A stretch of 42,622 nt of DNA from an uncultured bacterium (GTDB lineage Bacteria > Patescibacteriota > Minisyncoccia > Phycocordibacterales > CAIJYI01). The stretch lies in the NCBI GenBank assembly GCA_903824855.1, contig CAIJYI010000010.1:1-42622 (forward strand), in the 5' to 3' direction. Below the pieces are notes generated by a model. The model worked only from the letters and a program-made list of their open reading frames with translations. It had not been told where the DNA came from and made no database searches. Within the stretch, counting starts at the first letter, position 1; each line of letters begins with the position of its first letter. Position numbers and translations under genes: made by a program. This document shows, one piece after another, positions 40,023 to 42,622 of the stretch.

Positions 40023-40496
40023 TTATTGGGCTTTTGGCGCTCCTGTCGGCATCCCTCCCGGGCCGCCAAAAGTTGAACCGGCCGGACGAATGGTGATTGT
40101 GGTTGCAGTAATGCTTCCGTCAGCATTTGATGTTCCGTTTGTGATAACATTTGTTCCGACGGCGAGGTCATCGAGTGTTCCAATAACTGACTTCATAATT
40201 TCGGAAGCTGTTCCTAGATAGACAATCTTTGATCCGCCCGTGCGGTCTTTGATGGTGATGCTTTTGATATCCTTTGATAGAATCTCTCCGGAAACCATTC
40301 CTGCGCCTCCTCTCATTCCGGCAGTGCGTGTTCTCGTTGTGCCCGTTTGGCCTCCAAATTGCCCTCCGGCGAATTGGGCATTTCGGGCATTATTTTGGCT
40401 TCCTGCATATTTCATTCCTCCATAGAAGGAAATTCCACAAAGAAGGATGGCTGTAACTATAATACCGGCAATAACTTTTGGTGTGTGTTTTTTCAT
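40023..40496 (-). CDS. Membrane-anchored DUF5666-like protein of an exporter operon (157 aa)
   Basis: One N-terminal membrane segment (VIAGIIVTAILLCGISFYGGM), a Gly/Gln/Thr-rich linker, then a small beta domain (VSGEILSKDIKSITIKDRTGGSKIVYLG ... DDLAVGTNVITNGTSNADGSITATTITIRP), which resembles the OB-like DUF5666 type, and a Gly/Pro-rich tail. The last gene of the macA-ATPase-permease run, about 50 bases after the permease. Members of this type commonly sit beside ABC exporters in CPR genomes. Function unknown; perhaps a periplasmic-side accessory. Confidence 0.7.
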   Translation of the reverse strand: MKKHTPKVIAGIIVTAILLCGISFYGGMKYAGSQNNARNAQFAGGQFGGQTGTTRTRTAGMRGGAGMVSGEILSKDIKSITIKDRTGGSKIVYLGTASEIMKSVIGTLDDLAVGTNVITNGTSNADGSITATTITIRPAGSTFGGPGGMPTGAPKAQ

Positions 40497-40546
40497 AAAA
40501 TTTTTTTAATTTTTTAATTTTTTTCTAAAACGTAATACATAAAACC

Positions 40547-41770
40547 TTATTCGTATCTTAATGCGTCAATCGGATTTAATGCGGCGGCTCTTGTTGCGGG
40601 ATAATACCCAAAGAGGATTCCGATTCCCGCAGAAACACCAAAGGCAAGAAGAACAGAAGAAAGTGAAATGCTTGTCTGCAGTATTCCGGTCGCCGAAATT
40701 CCATAGGCGATAAGCCAACCGAGAGCCACTCCGATAACTCCGCCGGAAAAGGTGAGCATAACGGCTTCGGCGAGAAATTGTAAACTAATATCTTTTTTCT
40801 TTGCTCCCACTGATTTTCTCAAACCGATTTCTTTTGTTCTTTCCGTAACAGTAGTAAGCATCATGTTCATAATGCCGATACCTCCGACGACAAGGGAAAT
40901 TCCCGCGATGGCCGCTAGGAGCAAAGTAAATGTTCCTGTGACGCTTGAGACGGTGGAAACGAGGTCTGCAAGGTTCATGGTATTGAAGTCAGCCAATGTC
41001 GAATCGGTAATATGGTGACGTGTCATTAAAAGGTCGGTGACTTGTTGCTGGGCTTCTTTCATTGAGGCTGTATCAATTGCTTGAACATTTATTGTCGTGA
41101 CATATTGATCTCCGGAAAAATATCGTCCGGCAGTCGTTAAGGGAATAAATATCATTTCGTCAGTGCTTCCAAATCCTGAACCGCCTTTTAGTTTTGTAAT
41201 TCCTATAACTTTAAATTCAATACTTTTTATGCGAATTGTTTTTCCTAATGCACTTACTCCTTCTCCAAAAAGATCTGTCTGTACGGTTGGTCCGATAACG
41301 GCAACTTTGGAAAAACTTTTTGTGTTTTGATCAGTAATAAATGAACCTTGGTCAACCTGAAGATTTTTTACCGCCGGATAGGAGGAAGTAACTCCGTCAA
41401 CGGTCGTGTTGGTATTCATGCCTCTTGTCGTCACTTGGGCGCGTGTAGAAATTTCCGGAGCAACCGCTTTTACAAGCGTGAGGTTCTTAGCAATGGCGGT
41501 GGCATCGTCTTGGGTAAGAGTTTTTGCGTTTCCTCTAGCTCCCTGCACTCCGGCACCCTGAGTTCTTGGAGCTCCCGGTTGAACAATGATGAGATCAGAG
41601 CCCATGGATGAGATATTTGATTCAATAGAGGCCTGTGCGCCTTGTCCGATGGAAACCATGGCGATGACTGAACTGATGCCGATGATGATACCGAGCATCG
41701 TTAAACCGGTTCGCACTTTATTGGCGGTAAGAGAAGCATAAGTTTCTTCCAATATATCAATGGTTGTCAT
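40547..41770 (-). CDS. macB: MacB-type ABC transporter permease (407 aa)
   Basis: Permease of the MacB/LolC family. It has one membrane segment at the N-terminus (GLTMLGIIIGISSVIAMVSIG), a large extracytoplasmic domain (about 50-270) with MacB-PCD character, and three membrane segments at the C-terminus in the FtsX-like layout (GGIGIMNMMLTTVTERTKEIGLRKSVGAKKKD). The ATPase is encoded by the separate gene at 41772-42488, whose stop is 1 base before this start. In E. coli the two parts are fused as MacB. No outer-membrane partner is expected in this cell type. Substrates may be peptides or lipoproteins. Confidence 0.9.
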   Translation of the reverse strand: MTTIDILEETYASLTANKVRTGLTMLGIIIGISSVIAMVSIGQGAQASIESNISSMGSDLIIVQPGAPRTQGAGVQGARGNAKTLTQDDATAIAKNLTLVKAVAPEISTRAQVTTRGMNTNTTVDGVTSSYPAVKNLQVDQGSFITDQNTKSFSKVAVIGPTVQTDLFGEGVSALGKTIRIKSIEFKVIGITKLKGGSGFGSTDEMIFIPLTTAGRYFSGDQYVTTINVQAIDTASMKEAQQQVTDLLMTRHHITDSTLADFNTMNLADLVSTVSSVTGTFTLLLAAIAGISLVVGGIGIMNMMLTTVTERTKEIGLRKSVGAKKKDISLQFLAEAVMLTFSGGVIGVALGWLIAYGISATGILQTSISLSSVLLAFGVSAGIGILFGYYPATRAAALNPIDALRYE

Positions 41771-41771
41771 T

Positions 41772-42488
41772 TTATTTCTTTGTTTTATGTTTTATTCTTT
41801 TTTCGTGCTCTTTTGAATCGCTCACTATCATTCCGTCTATAATGTGTATTATTCTGTCGGCATGTTCTGCGACGTCATGTTCATGAGTGATAAGAATGAT
41901 CGTTCGACCTTCTTCTTCGTTAAGTCGTTGAAATGTTTCGAGAACAATATCACCGGTTTTTGTATCGAGATTTCCCGTCGGTTCATCGGCTAAAATAAGA
42001 GAGGGATTATTTACGAGCGAACGCGCGATGGCGACGCGTTGAATTTGTCCGCCGGAAAGTTGATTTGAATGATGAAGAAAATGTCCCTCATCAAGTCCTG
42101 CTGCAAAAAGGGCTTCCCTTGCTCTCGCTTCGCGGTCTTCACGGCTAATCCCTTCGTCGTACATGAGGGGGAGCATGACATTCCGAAGGACGGTTGTTCT
42201 TGGCAAAAGATTGAAGGCTTGAAAAACAAATCCGATTTTGTCTTTGCGAATATCCGCGAGTTCATCATCGGAAAGTTTGGAAACATCTTTTCCATCAAGA
42301 AAATATGTTCCGGAAGTTGGAGTATCAAGCGCTCCCAAAATATGCATGAGCGTCGATTTTCCCGACCCTGAAGGTCCCATGATGGCGAGAAATTCTCCGT
42401 CTTCTACCGTGAAGCTTACTCCGCCGAGTGCATTGAAAGCGACATCGCCCGTGTTGAATGTTTTTATAATGTTTTTAATTTCTATCAT
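41772..42488 (-). CDS. ABC transporter ATP-binding protein, MacB/LolD type (238 aa)
   Basis: Walker A is GPSGSGKST, the ABC signature is LSGGQIQRVAIARSL, Walker B is LILADEPTGNLD and the H-loop is LITHEHDVAEH. This is the LolD/MacB/FtsE type of ATPase, which drives mechanotransmission across the membrane rather than bulk transport. Its start is 14 bases from the stop of the macA-like gene, and its stop is 1 base before the permease, so the three form an operon. Confidence 0.95.
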   Translation of the reverse strand: MIEIKNIIKTFNTGDVAFNALGGVSFTVEDGEFLAIMGPSGSGKSTLMHILGALDTPTSGTYFLDGKDVSKLSDDELADIRKDKIGFVFQAFNLLPRTTVLRNVMLPLMYDEGISREDREARAREALFAAGLDEGHFLHHSNQLSGGQIQRVAIARSLVNNPSLILADEPTGNLDTKTGDIVLETFQRLNEEEGRTIILITHEHDVAEHADRIIHIIDGMIVSDSKEHEKRIKHKTKK

Positions 42489-42502
42489 AGAGTAATTGTG
42501 AA

Positions 42503-42622
42503 TTATCCCCCTATCCTTCCTCCACCTCCGAATAGACTGCGCGTTGATGCAGTAGATGCTGCCGTTGTCTGTGCTCCTGTTGTTGTTCTTGTTACCACTA
42601 AATCTCCTTCTTTTACTCCCGA
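42503..42622 (-). CDS. macA: MacA/HlyD-like adaptor, C-terminal end only (partial)
   Basis: The frame runs off the right edge; only the last 39 residues are visible. They begin SGVKEGDLVVTR, which matches the end of the membrane-proximal domain of efflux adaptor (HlyD/MacA) proteins, and end in a Gly-rich tail (SLFGGGGRIGG). Its position just before the ATPase and permease supports the assignment. The rest of the gene cannot be judged. Confidence 0.7.
   Translation of the reverse strand, partial: SGVKEGDLVVTRTTTGAQTTAASTASTRSLFGGGGRIGG

Noticed and set aside
40547-42622. Exporter genes as a complete MacAB-TolC system
   Set aside because: No outer-membrane channel gene is seen, and such a channel is not expected in a cell type with this envelope; only the MacA-like, ATPase and permease parts are supported.

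Overview
The window looks like chromosome of a Candidate Phyla Radiation (Patescibacteria) bacterium, most probably of the Parcubacteria type. Gene families typical of that group are packed closely: a NusB protein with an added Nudix domain, a membrane-anchored ClpC-like ATPase behind a small membrane protein, a short bifunctional RelA/SpoT protein without the C-terminal regulatory half, a FtsQ-like protein, a MacAB-type exporter with a DUF5666-like partner, and many small orphan proteins. TGA ends several intact genes (for example 25504-25506 and 36309-36311), so the code is standard and the UGA-glycine lineages (Gracilibacteria, Absconditabacteria) are excluded. No rRNA, CRISPR array, insertion sequence or prophage was seen. 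One tRNA (Gln, TTG) lies at the left edge.

Layout. 1-3.6 kb: tRNA-Gln with an unusual palindromic terminator, an orphan zinc-ribbon protein, EF-G and a glycine-rich lipoprotein. 3.6-10.3 kb: an NRAMP-fold transporter with altered metal ligands, a large helical-repeat protein with a kinase-like C-terminus, a MutT-like hydrolase, and a four-gene envelope cluster (two GT2 glycosyltransferases, DedA, PAP2-like). 10.3-16.6 kb: rnhB, a TrpF-like barrel, rpmF, nusB-Nudix, rnc, a PI3/4-kinase-like protein, a small orphan and two paralogous nucleotidyltransferases. 16.7-24.2 kb: rsh, topA, three small orphan genes, dprA and a PIF1-type helicase. 24.2-31.9 kb: a second helical-repeat/kinase-like protein, serS, ftsQ-like, the membrane protein/ClpC-like pair, and dus. 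31.9-36.3 kb: a VIT1/CCC1-type transporter, sufT, sufC, sufU, a cysteine-motif membrane protein and a RodA/FtsW protein. 36.3-42.6 kb: a polysaccharide set (GT4, polyprenyl glycosylphosphotransferase, sugar epimerase) and a macA-ATPase-permease-DUF5666 exporter operon cut by the right edge.

Two styles of gene expression can be read in the DNA. At least twelve housekeeping and family genes have a -10 box, often with an extended TGn, placed 6-7 bases before the ATG, as expected for leaderless mRNAs. Three tiny orphan genes (3299, 20987 and 22021) instead have TTGAC-type -35 boxes, 17-base spacers, short leaders with a Shine-Dalgarno sequence and their own terminators. Four copies of a 70-80 base paired-palindrome repeat (REP/BIME-like) sit only between genes.

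The best candidates for undescribed biology are the two HEAT-like/kinase-like paralogues with a conserved HGHPH(D/E)NN loop in place of the usual kinase HGD, the rnc-linked PI3/4-kinase-like and nucleotidyltransferase cluster, and the membrane ClpC-like ATPase whose first ATPase domain has lost its Walker A lysine.
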